Assembly (NCBI GenBank): GCA_934169925.1 | Contig: CAKPOO010000012.1 | Span: forward strand, 1-39,315 | Origin: an uncultured Clostridia bacterium | GTDB lineage: Bacteria; Bacillota; Clostridia; TANB77; CAG-465 | Direction: 5' to 3' | Length of the DNA stretch: 39,315 nt | Shown here: positions 6,799-15,430 of the stretch, in pieces | Numbering within the stretch: the first letter of the stretch is position 1 | How the letters are laid out: each line of letters starts with the position of its first letter | The notes under the pieces: generated by a model | The model's input: only the letters and a program-made list of their open reading frames with translations | What the model was told of the DNA's origin: nothing | Database searches by the model: none | Program-made: the position numbers and the translations under genes

Positions 6799-7540
6799 AT
6801 GTTATTTCTATAAGTTTTACAGTAACTGTACTTCCATCTGATGTTGATAATATTTTTATATCATTACTTCTATTGTTTATAAATTTAAAATCTAGAGTGC
6901 CATAAAGAATAGTTGCATCTTTATTTTCTGGTACATAATATACACGCCTGCTGTGTGGATGTCTTTCAGTTATATTCATATTTGCATCAAGAGTACAGTT
7001 ATATAAAGTGCTACTTAACTGACATATACCACCACCAAAAATTTTAATTTTGTTTCCATCCGAATCAAATCCTAAAGCTTCTTTAAATCCATTACTTGAG
7101 TCCATAGGACCAATTGTTGTATTAAATGAAAATTCCTCATCTTTTTTTACAATTTTATTATTTAATTTTTCTGTAGCAAGCTTTATATTATCAATTCTAT
7201 TTTGATCAGTATCATAAATTGTAGTAGAATATGATGCTATTTCAACTTCTTTTTTCTCGTTTATTGGAACGTTATTAATATTAATACTTGAAGAATCATC
7301 GTTATCGTTATCATTATTTTTAGAAAAATTGTAGTAGGAAGTATCATTTTGCATAGAATTTGTATCAATATTTTCGTTATTTGTTTGGTTAGTTTTATTA
7401 TCATTTATATTAACGTTATTTTCACTTTTTTTGTTATTTATTATATAAAAAGTAATAATTGCTATTAAAATAACAAATATTATTAAAAGGTATACTAATA
7501 AATTACCAGTATTTTTTTTATTAAATTTTAGATAATTCAT
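6797..7540 (-). CDS. VanW family membrane-anchored protein
   Basis: VanW-domain protein of 247 residues. A cytoplasmic N-terminus (MNYLKFNKKN) precedes one transmembrane helix (about 14-34), then an Asn/Asp/Ser-rich low-complexity linker (about 36-92), then the VanW domain. Its diagnostic parts are FSFNTTIGPMDSSNGFKEA, FGGGICQLSSTLYNCTL and ERHPHSRRVYYVPEN. VanW domains occur in vancomycin-resistance clusters and in many secreted Firmicutes proteins; the biochemical function is not established, and this copy is not in a van cluster. It usually carries extra N-terminal domains; here there is only the linker. Start at ATG 7540 with AAGGAG (minus strand of 7552-7557). That Shine-Dalgarno lies inside a hairpin which could limit its translation. 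Confidence 0.88.
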   Translation of the reverse strand: MNYLKFNKKNTGNLLVYLLIIFVILIAIITFYIINNKKSENNVNINDNKTNQTNNENIDTNSMQNDTSYYNFSKNNDNDNDDSSSININNVPINEKKEVEIASYSTTIYDTDQNRIDNIKLATEKLNNKIVKKDEEFSFNTTIGPMDSSNGFKEALGFDSDGNKIKIFGGGICQLSSTLYNCTLDANMNITERHPHSRRVYYVPENKDATILYGTLDFKFINNRSNDIKILSTSDGSTVTVKLIEIT

Positions 7541-7546
7541 ATAAAT

Positions 7547-7604
7547 AAAATCTCCTTAAGAATATTATGTGCAATTTACATTTTTTAATTCTAAAGGAGA
7601 TTTT
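7547..7604 (-). terminator. Hairpin between asnB and vanW: terminator containing the vanW ribosome-binding site
   Basis: Arms 7547-7557 and 7594-7604 are perfect 11-bp inverted copies. After one mismatch the stem continues for 5 bp (7559-7563 with 7588-7592). Read on the minus strand it lies after the asnB stop and is followed by TTTTATTTAT, as in an intrinsic terminator. The 3' arm reads AAGGAGATTTT, and its AAGGAG is the only Shine-Dalgarno of vanW. Termination and occlusion of the ribosome site are both inferred from the sequence. Confidence 0.7.
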
Positions 7605-7622
7605 TATTTTAAATTTTTTTTA

Positions 7623-9473
7623 TTATAAATCAATATCAATATTGTATAAATCTAACCAATATTCAATTTGAATAAGGTAGGCAAGTGTTTGAGGATATGT
7701 CATTAGCTGACCAAATAAATTTTCTTTTAAATTTTTACCTTTTGTTTTAATAAGATCATCTATATAATTTTTATTTACAATATCTAGTATTTTAGAATTT
7801 TTATCATTTAATATCCTAGATATTTCATTTTCACATAGTTTTAAGTAATTTTTATTATATGTTTTTGGAAATGGAGATTTTTTTCTTGAAATAACATCTT
7901 TTGGTAAATCGTTTATAAATGCTTTTTTTAATATATATTTTTCAGTAGGAATATCTCCATTTTTATTTATACCAAGTTTATATGTGTATGGTAAATTATA
8001 TACATACTCAAAAATCCTATGATCAGCAAAAGGAACTCTTACTTCAAGTGAGTTTGACATAGACATTCTATCAGTTCTTTCTACTAGACACATCATAAAA
8101 TATTTTATTGTTAAATAATTTATATTTCTATATTGTATTTGGTATTTACTATCAAAATCTAAATTTGTAACATTTTTTAATGTTTCACTTTTTATATTTT
8201 TTATATATTCGTAAATATCAATATCTTTTGAAATATCACTTTTTAGTAAGTTAGTTCTTAAATTTTCTGAAAGTGCCCATGGAAAACCTTCTGCACTTGT
8301 TAGCTTTTCTTTATAAAACCAAGGATATCCTCCAAATATTTCATCTGAACATTCACCAGATAAACAAACTTTAAATCCAGCATTTTTTATTTCTTTACAA
8401 AATGCATACATTGAAGAATCTATATCTGCCATCCCTGGCATATCTCTTGCAACTAATGAATTTTTTAATAAATAGAATAAATTTTCATTTTCTATTTCTA
8501 CATTTTTATGATTAATGTTTAAAAAATCATTCATAATCTTTACAAAATCACTATCTTTTGTAAGCTGATATGAATTTGAAGTAAAATCTTTATCATTATC
8601 TTTATAATTTATAGAAAAAGTTGTTAAATTATCAATATTTTTATTTGCAATAGTTGTAAGAATACTAGAATCAAGTCCACCAGATAGCATAGAGCATATT
8701 CCAACATCAGATACTAATTGCTTTTTACAAGCGTCTGTTACTAAAAATTTAACATTTTCTGTTGCTTCTTCAAAAGTATCAACACAAGGTTTTGTTTGTA
8801 AATCCCAATATTTTTTTAATGTAATATTAAAATCTTTAATTATAGCATAATAACCAGGTTTAATTTCTAATATATCTTTAAAATATGTTTTACCTGGAAG
8901 GTGAGCAGGGCCTAGCATAAACATCTGTGTTAGACCATCCTTATCTAATACTTTTTTTACGTCATCTTTTTTTAATATTGCTTTTATTTCAGAAGCAAAT
9001 ATTATTTCATTATCTGTTTTTGTATAAAATAAAGGCTTTATGCCTAAACGATCTCTTGCTAAAAATATTTCATTTTTAAATTTATCATATATTGCAAAAG
9101 CAAAAATTCCATTAAAATAGTCTAAGCATTTTTCTTTGTACTCGATATATGCAGTTAAAATTACCTCTGTATCACATGTTGTGTTAAAGGTATATCCAAG
9201 TCTAATTAATTTATTTCTTAACATTTCAGTGTTATATAATTCACCGTTATAGCAAATGACATATTCTTTTTGATTTATAATCTTTTTCATAGGCTGGTTA
9301 CCATTTTTTACATCTATAATACTAAGTCTTGCGTGTGCAAGTCCAACAAAATTATCTATGTAATTTTCAGTATGGTTAGGACCCCTATATAAAATACTAG
9401 AAATCATTTTATTTAAATAATCGTCGTTTTTTATTCTTTCATCCTTTGTAGTATAACCACAAAAGCCACACAT
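7623..9473 (-). CDS. asnB: Asparagine synthase (glutamine-hydrolysing)
   Basis: AsnB makes asparagine from aspartate, glutamine and ATP. It has 616 residues and is complete. The N-terminal class II glutamine amidotransferase domain begins MCGFCGYT with the nucleophile Cys2, and includes RGPNHTE, AHARLSIID and CYNGELYN. The C-terminal synthetase domain carries the PP-loop SGGLDSS (about residue 265), LSGECSDEIFGGYPWF, and ERTDRMSMSNSLEVRVPFAD. The start is set by AAGGAGGG directly upstream on the minus strand. It is transcribed away from the pyrimidine phosphorylase gene, and vanW follows downstream after a hairpin. I did not find a convincing promoter for it in the 153-base divergent gap. Confidence 0.95.
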   Translation of the reverse strand: MCGFCGYTTKDERIKNDDYLNKMISSILYRGPNHTENYIDNFVGLAHARLSIIDVKNGNQPMKKIINQKEYVICYNGELYNTEMLRNKLIRLGYTFNTTCDTEVILTAYIEYKEKCLDYFNGIFAFAIYDKFKNEIFLARDRLGIKPLFYTKTDNEIIFASEIKAILKKDDVKKVLDKDGLTQMFMLGPAHLPGKTYFKDILEIKPGYYAIIKDFNITLKKYWDLQTKPCVDTFEEATENVKFLVTDACKKQLVSDVGICSMLSGGLDSSILTTIANKNIDNLTTFSINYKDNDKDFTSNSYQLTKDSDFVKIMNDFLNINHKNVEIENENLFYLLKNSLVARDMPGMADIDSSMYAFCKEIKNAGFKVCLSGECSDEIFGGYPWFYKEKLTSAEGFPWALSENLRTNLLKSDISKDIDIYEYIKNIKSETLKNVTNLDFDSKYQIQYRNINYLTIKYFMMCLVERTDRMSMSNSLEVRVPFADHRIFEYVYNLPYTYKLGINKNGDIPTEKYILKKAFINDLPKDVISRKKSPFPKTYNKNYLKLCENEISRILNDKNSKILDIVNKNYIDDLIKTKGKNLKENLFGQLMTYPQTLAYLIQIEYWLDLYNIDIDL

Positions 9474-9566
9474 AAAATCCCTCCTTTAAAATTATATGAT
9501 TTTATTTTTAAAAAAGTACAAAAAAATATTTAATATAAATAGTTTAATCTAATTTTTAATAACGAA

Positions 9567-9595
9567 TTGTTGTATTTTTATACATTTTGTAGTAT
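9567..9595 (+). promoter_or_regulatory. Predicted vegetative promoter for pyrimidine-nucleoside phosphorylase
   Basis: TTGTTG (9567-9572), 17-base spacer, TAGTAT (9590-9595). Located 31 bases before the chosen start at 9627. Confidence 0.55.
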
Positions 9596-9626
9596 CATAT
9601 ATACATAAAATAGGGGGATTTTGTAT

Positions 9627-11006
9627 ATGAGAATGTACGATATAATAGAGAAAAAAAGATATAATTATAAATTAACAAAGGAAGAAATTGATTTTTTTGT
9701 TGATGGGTATAGTAAAGATATAATACCTGATTATCAAGCAGCAGCTTTATTAATGGCAATTTGTATAAACGGACTTGATGATGAAGAACTTACGAATTTA
9801 ACTTTTGCAATGGCAAATTCAGCCAAAAAAATTGATTTATCTAGTATAAAAAAAGAGGGGAGATATATAGTTGATAAACATTCAACAGGTGGTGTAGGTG
9901 ATAAAGTAACTTTAATTGTTCTTCCAATAGTAGCATCTCTTGGAGTAGATGTTTGTAAAATGTCTGGTAAAGGCCTTGGATATACAGGTGGAACTGCAGA
10001 TAAACTTGAATCAATAAAAGGATATGATATTAATTTACCACTATATGCTGCTATAGAGCAAGTAAAAAATATTGGTGCATGTTTAATATCTCAAAGTAGT
10101 GAAATTGCAATAGCTGATAAAAAAATGTATGCTCTTCGTGATATTACAGCAACTGTTGAATCAATAGAACTTATTTCTTCATCTATAATGAGTAAAAAAT
10201 TAGCATCTGGTGTTGATAAGATTTTACTTGATGTAACAGTTGGTTCTGGTGCATTTATGAAAAATATAGATGATGCAAGAAAACTTGCAAGAACTATGGT
10301 AAATATTGGTAAAATTGCAAATACTGAAACAAAAGCTATTATTACTTCAATGGAAGAACCTTTAGGAAAATGTGTTGGTAATGCTCTTGAAATTAAAGAA
10401 GTAATTGAATTTTTATTATCAAATGAGGAAACTTTAGAAAATTATCCATATAAAGATTTAAAAGAAGTTGTGTTTGAAATTGCAGCATACATGATGAAAA
10501 TGGCAGGTATATCTGATGATCTTGATAAAAATAAAAAAGATATTTTTGATGCTATAGTATCAGGAAAAGCTTATGAAAAATTTATTCAGATTGTTTCTTA
10601 TCAAGGTGGAAAAACAAGTAATACTTATTTACCTTGGCTTGAAAAAGAATTACCACTTCCTGTGTTAAAAGATAAAGCAAGTTTTTTAAAACAAATAAAT
10701 GCTCAAAGTTCAGGATACATTGTTGCTATAGATAGTAAAAAAATTGGTGAAGCTTTAGTTTGTCTTGGTGGTGGAAGAATAAAAAAACAAGATGAAATAG
10801 ATTATGCAGTAGGATTTGAATTTTTAAAAAAATCAGGTGATTTTGTAAATCAAGGTGAGACAATTTTAAACGTTGTGTATAACGATAAAGAAAAGTTTAA
10901 TGATGCATTTGATTATATAGAAGATGCAATTGTTATTGAAAATATAACAAGTAAAGAGGCTGAAAATATTAAAAATAAAAAACACATTTTAGATGTAGTA
11001 GAGTAA
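9627..11006 (+). CDS. pdp: Pyrimidine-nucleoside phosphorylase
   Basis: Phosphorolysis of uridine, thymidine or deoxyuridine to base and (deoxy)ribose-1-phosphate in nucleoside salvage. The protein has 459 residues from the ATG at 9627 (MRMYDIIEKKR, typical of the family). An in-frame TTG at 9621 is too close to the AGGGGG Shine-Dalgarno (9612-9617). Signatures are the family phosphate-site motif KHSTGGVGDKVTL (from about residue 87) and KMSGKGLGYTGGTADKLESI. The glycosyltransferase-3-like N-terminal helices, central alpha/beta domain and C-terminal barrel-like domain (SGYIVAIDSKKIGEALVCLGGGR) are all there. Thymidine phosphorylase (DeoA) is a close relative; Pyn/Pdp is preferred because the organism appears to be a low-G+C Gram-positive. 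It is probably cotranscribed with rsmD, 18 bases downstream. Confidence 0.93.
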   Translation: MRMYDIIEKKRYNYKLTKEEIDFFVDGYSKDIIPDYQAAALLMAICINGLDDEELTNLTFAMANSAKKIDLSSIKKEGRYIVDKHSTGGVGDKVTLIVLPIVASLGVDVCKMSGKGLGYTGGTADKLESIKGYDINLPLYAAIEQVKNIGACLISQSSEIAIADKKMYALRDITATVESIELISSSIMSKKLASGVDKILLDVTVGSGAFMKNIDDARKLARTMVNIGKIANTETKAIITSMEEPLGKCVGNALEIKEVIEFLLSNEETLENYPYKDLKEVVFEIAAYMMKMAGISDDLDKNKKDIFDAIVSGKAYEKFIQIVSYQGGKTSNTYLPWLEKELPLPVLKDKASFLKQINAQSSGYIVAIDSKKIGEALVCLGGGRIKKQDEIDYAVGFEFLKKSGDFVNQGETILNVVYNDKEKFNDAFDYIEDAIVIENITSKEAENIKNKKHILDVVE

Positions 11007-11024
11007 ATTTTAAGGTGGAAAATT

Positions 11025-11609
11025 ATGAGAATTATTTCTGGGAAAAATAAAGCAAAAAGATTAAATAGTCCAAAAACAGAACTTACAAGACCAACTTTAG
11101 ATAGAGTAAAAGAAGCACTATTTAGTATTTTAGAACCTAATATGAAAGGCTCTAAAATATTAGATTTATTTTCAGGTACTGGAAATTTAGGTCTTGAGGC
11201 AATAAGTAGAGGTGCAGATTTTGCATGGCTTAATGATTCAAATCAAGTTGCTATATCAACTATTATATCTAATACTTTATTGACTAACTCAAAAGATTAT
11301 GTTAAAATTACAAAGAAGGATTATAGGAAATGTCTAAATCAGATAATAAAAGATGAGGTTACATTTGATATAATTTTTTTAGATCCACCATATGATTCAA
11401 AATTTGCTATGGAAACTTTGAATTTTATTTCAGAAAATAAAGGTAAAATTTTAAATCCTGGTGGCATCATAATTTACGAAACAGATAAAAATTTCTTTTT
11501 GAAAATTTCAAAAACTAACGATAAAGCTCTAGATTCTTTTGAAAATTTAGAGATGATTGATAACAGATCATATGGAAATGTACTAATTTTTATGTACAAG
11601 TGGAGGTAA
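11025..11609 (+). CDS. rsmD: 16S rRNA (guanine(966)-N2)-methyltransferase RsmD
   Basis: SAM-dependent methyltransferase of 194 residues. It begins MRIISGKNKAKRL, typical of RsmD, followed by TRPTLDRVKEALFSIL. SAM-binding motif I is LDLFSGTGNLGLEAISRGA (about 46-64), and the catalytic DPPY lies in IIFLDPPYD (about 121-125). It methylates the N2 amino group of G966 (E. coli numbering) in 16S rRNA. The phosphopantetheine adenylyltransferase gene coaD, which often follows rsmD, is not here. Instead the next gene encodes a coiled-coil protein whose Shine-Dalgarno (11602-11606) lies within the last codons of rsmD, so the two genes are probably translationally coupled. Confidence 0.94.
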   Translation: MRIISGKNKAKRLNSPKTELTRPTLDRVKEALFSILEPNMKGSKILDLFSGTGNLGLEAISRGADFAWLNDSNQVAISTIISNTLLTNSKDYVKITKKDYRKCLNQIIKDEVTFDIIFLDPPYDSKFAMETLNFISENKGKILNPGGIIIYETDKNFFLKISKTNDKALDSFENLEMIDNRSYGNVLIFMYKWR

Positions 11610-11614
11610 TTTTA

Positions 11615-12052
11615 ATGGAAATTTTTAATTTGCTAGAAAATTTAGAAGAGTTAATCGAATCTGGTTCAAAGGTGCCTTTTTCAAATAAGGTAATGATAGA
11701 TGTAGAAGAAACTAGAGAACTTTTAGAAAATATTCGCTTAAAACTTCCTGATGAATTAAAGCAAGCAAAATGGATAAAAGAAGAAAGACAAAGAATAATT
11801 GATGATGCACAACAAGAAGCAGATAATATGTTAAAAGATGCACAAAACAAAATTGTTACCATGGTTGATGAACACGTAATAACAAAAGAAGCTATGGAAA
11901 AAAAGGAAGCTATAATTGAAAATGCTAACAAGATTTCAAAAGAAATTAGTGTAGGTACAAGAGATTATGCAGATTCTATATTAGAAAAAGTTGAAAATGT
12001 TTTAAGAGAATCTTTAGAGGTAATTTCTCAAAATAGACATGAACTAAAGTAA
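11615..12052 (+). CDS. Conserved coiled-coil protein, ATP-synthase-b-like
   Basis: Cytoplasmic protein of 145 residues, function not established. The start at ATG 11615 follows GGAGG at 11602-11606. The N-terminus (FNLLENLEELIESGSKVPFSNKVMID) is followed by EETRELLENIRLKLPDELKQAKWIKEERQRIIDDAQQEAD and further heptad-rich helix with regularly spaced Ala (EADNMLKDAQNKI). It ends with KISKEISVGTRDYADSILEKVE. From memory, similar proteins occur beside rsmD/coaD in Clostridia and are annotated 'ATPase' or 'ATP synthase b-like' because of coiled-coil similarity, but it has no membrane anchor and no nucleotide-binding motif. Its place between rsmD and an FtsK/SpoIIIE gene, and a DivIVA-like feel, would fit a scaffolding role; that is inference only. 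Confidence 0.8.
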   Translation: MEIFNLLENLEELIESGSKVPFSNKVMIDVEETRELLENIRLKLPDELKQAKWIKEERQRIIDDAQQEADNMLKDAQNKIVTMVDEHVITKEAMEKKEAIIENANKISKEISVGTRDYADSILEKVENVLRESLEVISQNRHELK

Positions 12053-12074
12053 TTTTAAGTAGAGGTTGATTTTA

Positions 12075-14849
12075 ATGAGTAATAGTAAGAAGAATGTAAA
12101 GAGTAGTTCTTCAAGTAAAAATACAAAAGGTACTTCAAAATCAAAAACTACATCAACAAGATCAAGAAAGAATAAGAAAACTTTCGCAAATGATTTAATG
12201 GGTGGTTTTTCTGTTGTATTTGGTGTTATTTTATTTATATTTTTAAAATTTGAAAAAATAGGTGTATTTGCAGAATTAGTAAAATCTATTTTATTTGGAT
12301 TTTTAGGATATGCAGCTTATGTTATTCCAGTTGCATTTGTAATTATTGGAATTGCAGTTATTGCAAATGAAGAAAAAATGAAAATATCTACGCAAAATCT
12401 TAAAGGATTTTTAGTAGCTTCATTTTTAGCTAGCACTATAAGTTGCTTTTTAAGTTCAAATGTAAATGATTTTAATATGTTTAGTAATTTTGTTGAATAT
12501 ATAGTAAATGCTTTTAATACAGGAACATCAGGAATAATTGGTGCTATTTTAGCAGGTATTAGTGTTAAATTACTTGGAATAATTGGAGCTAGAATATTTA
12601 CTATATTTGTTACATTTATAGTTACTTTATGTTCATTTAATATGTCTTTTGCACAATTTTTTGAACATATTTGTAATATATTTAGCACTATTGCTGGTGT
12701 ATTTTCTTCAATGTTCGAAATTTTATTTAGAGATGATCAAGTAGAAAGAAAAGATAAAGAAGAAAAAGTAAAATTAAAAGAAGAGCAAAAAAGTGCTAGA
12801 TCAAGAAAAGTACCAGAGCAAGTAAATGATGATATAGAAGAAGTAAGATATGAACAACATAGAAGTCCACTTGTTAAACTAAAAGTTAAGAAAAAACAAT
12901 TAATTGATTTTGATAGTGATGAAGCTTTATCAAATCATGTAGATGAAAAAAGTGCTGATGTAATTTCTGAAGAAGTAAAAAGAAAAATGGAAGAAAAAGG
13001 CTCTACAAATTTTGACGAAAATCTAAATCTTGATAGAGCAGAACAAGTTGAGTTTGACTTTACTAAATTAAATGGTGGTAAGCTTACAGAAGAACAACTT
13101 CAAAAGAAACAACAAAGAGATGAATTTTTTAAAAAGCAAAAAGAGCAAAAAGAAGATACAAGCATAAAAGAAGTATTAACAATTGATCATGCTATAACAC
13201 ATGAAGAAGAAGACAACTATGTTTTCCCACCAGTTGATTTACTTGCAAAACCAAAAGTTACGGCTACATTTGATAAAAATGCAATACAAGCAGTTGCTAT
13301 TAAACTTCAAAAAACTTTAGCAAGTTTTGGCGTAGAAGCAAGGGTTACAGATGTTACAAAAGGACCTACTGTTACAAGATATGAACTTGCTCCAAGTACA
13401 GGAGTAAAGGTTAGTAAAATTGTTAATTTAGCAGATGATATAGCTTTAAATTTAGCTGCAAAAAGTATTAGAATTGAAGCTCCAATTCCTGGTAAAGCTG
13501 CTGTTGGTATAGAAGTTCCAAATACAGTTTCTGAATCTGTATTTTTAAGAGAAGTTATTGAGTCAAAAGCTTTTAAAGATCATTCATCAAAAATTGGATT
13601 TGCTTTAGGAAAAGATGCAGCAGGAGATGTTATAATTGCTGACATAGCAAAAATGCCACACGTTTTAGTTGCTGGTGCAACTGGATCTGGTAAGAGTGTA
13701 TGTATAAACTCAATTATAATTTCAATTTTATACAAGGCAAAACCTAGTGAAGTAAAACTTATTTTAATAGATCCAAAGATGGTCGAACTTTCTGGATATA
13801 ACGGAATACCACATCTATTAATACCAGTTGTAACAGATCCTAAAAAAGCTGCAGGTGCACTTAATTGGGCAGTTCAAGAAATGGTTAATAGATATAGTTT
13901 ATTTGCATCCAAAGGTGTTAAAGATATCAAAGGTTATAACAAAGTAATGGAAAAAGAAGGGCTTGCAAAACTTCCTCAGATTGTTATAATAATCGATGAA
14001 CTTGCTGATCTTATGATGGTAGCACCAAATGACGTTGAAGATGCAATTTGTCGTTTAGCTCAAATGGCAAGAGCTGCAGGAATGCATCTTGTTATTGCTA
14101 CACAAAGACCATCAGTAGATGTTATTACAGGTATAATTAAAGCAAATATTCCATCACGTATTGCATTTACAGTTTCTTCACAAGTTGATTCAAGAACAAT
14201 ACTTGATAGTGCTGGTGCTGAAAAATTACTTGGAAAAGGTGATATGCTTTATTTCCCAGTTGGTGAAACAAAACCTTTAAGAGTTCAAGGTGCTTTTGTT
14301 TCTGAATCAGAAATTGAAAAAATTGTCGAGCATATAAAATCAAATTGTGAAGATACAACTTACAGTGATGATATTATAAAAAGTATCGAAAATTCTAGTG
14401 CTTTAACTGGTAAATCAAAAAGTAAAGGAAATCAAGATGAAGCTTCAAAAGAAGATGATGATTCAGATGTATTACTAAATGATGCTATTGATTTAGTAAT
14501 AGATATGGGAAGTGCATCTGCTTCAATGCTTCAAAGAAAATTTAAAATTGGATATTCTAGAGCAGGAAGAATAATAGATCAAATGGAAGAAAGAGGTTTA
14601 ATTTCTGGTTATGATGGAAGTAAACCAAGACAAGTTCTAGTTTCAAAAGCAGAGTGGCAACAGTTAAAAATGGGTAATCTTGATGCTACATCAAATGATT
14701 TTGAAAATAATGCTTCTAGTGATGCTACAGATACAGTAAATAATGCTACTGCAGCTAGCAGTGAAAATTATGGTAGCACTAATTTAGCTTTAGAAGAAAT
14801 AAGAAGATTAGATAAAGATAATAGAGAAAAGTATAATTTAGATTTATAA
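12075..14849 (+). CDS. ftsK: DNA translocase FtsK/SpoIIIE
   Basis: Membrane-anchored hexameric DNA pump that moves chromosomal DNA through the closing septum during division or sporulation. It has 924 residues from ATG 12075 (AGAGG at 12061-12065; an upstream in-frame TTG overlaps nothing useful). Order: Ser/Lys-rich cytoplasmic tail (1-37), about four transmembrane helices (42-200), charged Lys/Glu-rich linker (about 215-370), then the motor. Walker A is GATGSGKS at about 534-541 and Walker B is IVIIIDELADLMM around 640. QMARAAGMHLVIATQRPSVDVITG is also present. The C-terminal gamma winged helix (about 800-865: MLQRKFKIGYSRAGRIIDQMEERGLI) reads chromosome-orientation sequences. An Asn/Ser/Ala-rich tail of ~50 residues follows. 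FtsK and SpoIIIE cannot be told apart from sequence alone. Confidence 0.96.
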   Translation: MSNSKKNVKSSSSSKNTKGTSKSKTTSTRSRKNKKTFANDLMGGFSVVFGVILFIFLKFEKIGVFAELVKSILFGFLGYAAYVIPVAFVIIGIAVIANEEKMKISTQNLKGFLVASFLASTISCFLSSNVNDFNMFSNFVEYIVNAFNTGTSGIIGAILAGISVKLLGIIGARIFTIFVTFIVTLCSFNMSFAQFFEHICNIFSTIAGVFSSMFEILFRDDQVERKDKEEKVKLKEEQKSARSRKVPEQVNDDIEEVRYEQHRSPLVKLKVKKKQLIDFDSDEALSNHVDEKSADVISEEVKRKMEEKGSTNFDENLNLDRAEQVEFDFTKLNGGKLTEEQLQKKQQRDEFFKKQKEQKEDTSIKEVLTIDHAITHEEEDNYVFPPVDLLAKPKVTATFDKNAIQAVAIKLQKTLASFGVEARVTDVTKGPTVTRYELAPSTGVKVSKIVNLADDIALNLAAKSIRIEAPIPGKAAVGIEVPNTVSESVFLREVIESKAFKDHSSKIGFALGKDAAGDVIIADIAKMPHVLVAGATGSGKSVCINSIIISILYKAKPSEVKLILIDPKMVELSGYNGIPHLLIPVVTDPKKAAGALNWAVQEMVNRYSLFASKGVKDIKGYNKVMEKEGLAKLPQIVIIIDELADLMMVAPNDVEDAICRLAQMARAAGMHLVIATQRPSVDVITGIIKANIPSRIAFTVSSQVDSRTILDSAGAEKLLGKGDMLYFPVGETKPLRVQGAFVSESEIEKIVEHIKSNCEDTTYSDDIIKSIENSSALTGKSKSKGNQDEASKEDDDSDVLLNDAIDLVIDMGSASASMLQRKFKIGYSRAGRIIDQMEERGLISGYDGSKPRQVLVSKAEWQQLKMGNLDATSNDFENNASSDATDTVNNATAASSENYGSTNLALEEIRRLDKDNREKYNLDL

Positions 14850-14874
14850 TCAAACAATTTAGAAAGGGTTAAAA

Positions 14875-15387
14875 ATGGCAATTAGAAATTTAAGATATGA
14901 TGGTGATGAAATTTTAACAAAAAAATCACGTGAAATAGATGTAATTGATGATAAAATAAAACAACTTGCAAATGATATGTTAGAAACAATGTATTCAAAA
15001 GATGGTATAGGACTTGCAGCATGTCAAGTAGGTTTTTTAAAAAGATTAGTTGTTTATGATGTAACATATATTGATGAAAAAAAAGGGAAAAAACCAGTTG
15101 TTATGATAAATCCTAAGATTATTTCTTATTCAAAAAATATGGTTACTGTTGAAGAAGGATGTTTAAGTTTTCCGGATATTTTTGAAAATGTAGATAGACA
15201 CGAAAAAATAACTGTAGAATATACAAATTTAGATGGTAAAAAAATAACTGGAACTGTAAAGGGAATGGAAGCAATTTGTATTCAACATGAAGTTGACCAT
15301 TTAGATGGAATTGTATTTTTAGATAGAGCAGGAGTAAGACTTCCAAAAAAAGATAAAAAATTTAATTTACAAAGTATAACTAAGTAA
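14875..15387 (+). CDS. def: Peptide deformylase
   Basis: Metal-dependent removal of the formyl group from nascent protein N-termini. The 170 residues carry all three motifs. Motif I is GIGLAACQVG (about 44-53). Motif II is EGCLSFP (about 94-100), with the metal-binding Cys. Motif III is HEVDH (about 139-143), with both metal-binding His and the catalytic Glu. EGCLS and the length fit a type 1-like or Gram-positive short form. Its Shine-Dalgarno is AAAGGG upstream of ATG 14875, 25 bases after ftsK, so it probably shares that transcript. The usual partner fmt is not in the window. Confidence 0.95.
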   Translation: MAIRNLRYDGDEILTKKSREIDVIDDKIKQLANDMLETMYSKDGIGLAACQVGFLKRLVVYDVTYIDEKKGKKPVVMINPKIISYSKNMVTVEEGCLSFPDIFENVDRHEKITVEYTNLDGKKITGTVKGMEAICIQHEVDHLDGIVFLDRAGVRLPKKDKKFNLQSITK

Positions 15388-15430
15388 TAATGTTTAAGAG
15401 GTTGTTTTTTAATTCTGGAGATTTTGTTTT

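Noticed and set aside
9474..9560. Promoter of asnB on the minus strand
   Set aside because: A TATAAT lies almost on the Shine-Dalgarno and its best -35 has a 19-base spacer; not reliable.
11590..11931. Minus-strand frame over the coiled-coil gene
   Set aside because: Antisense shadow; composition of Ser/Ile/Phe mirrors the plus-strand codons.
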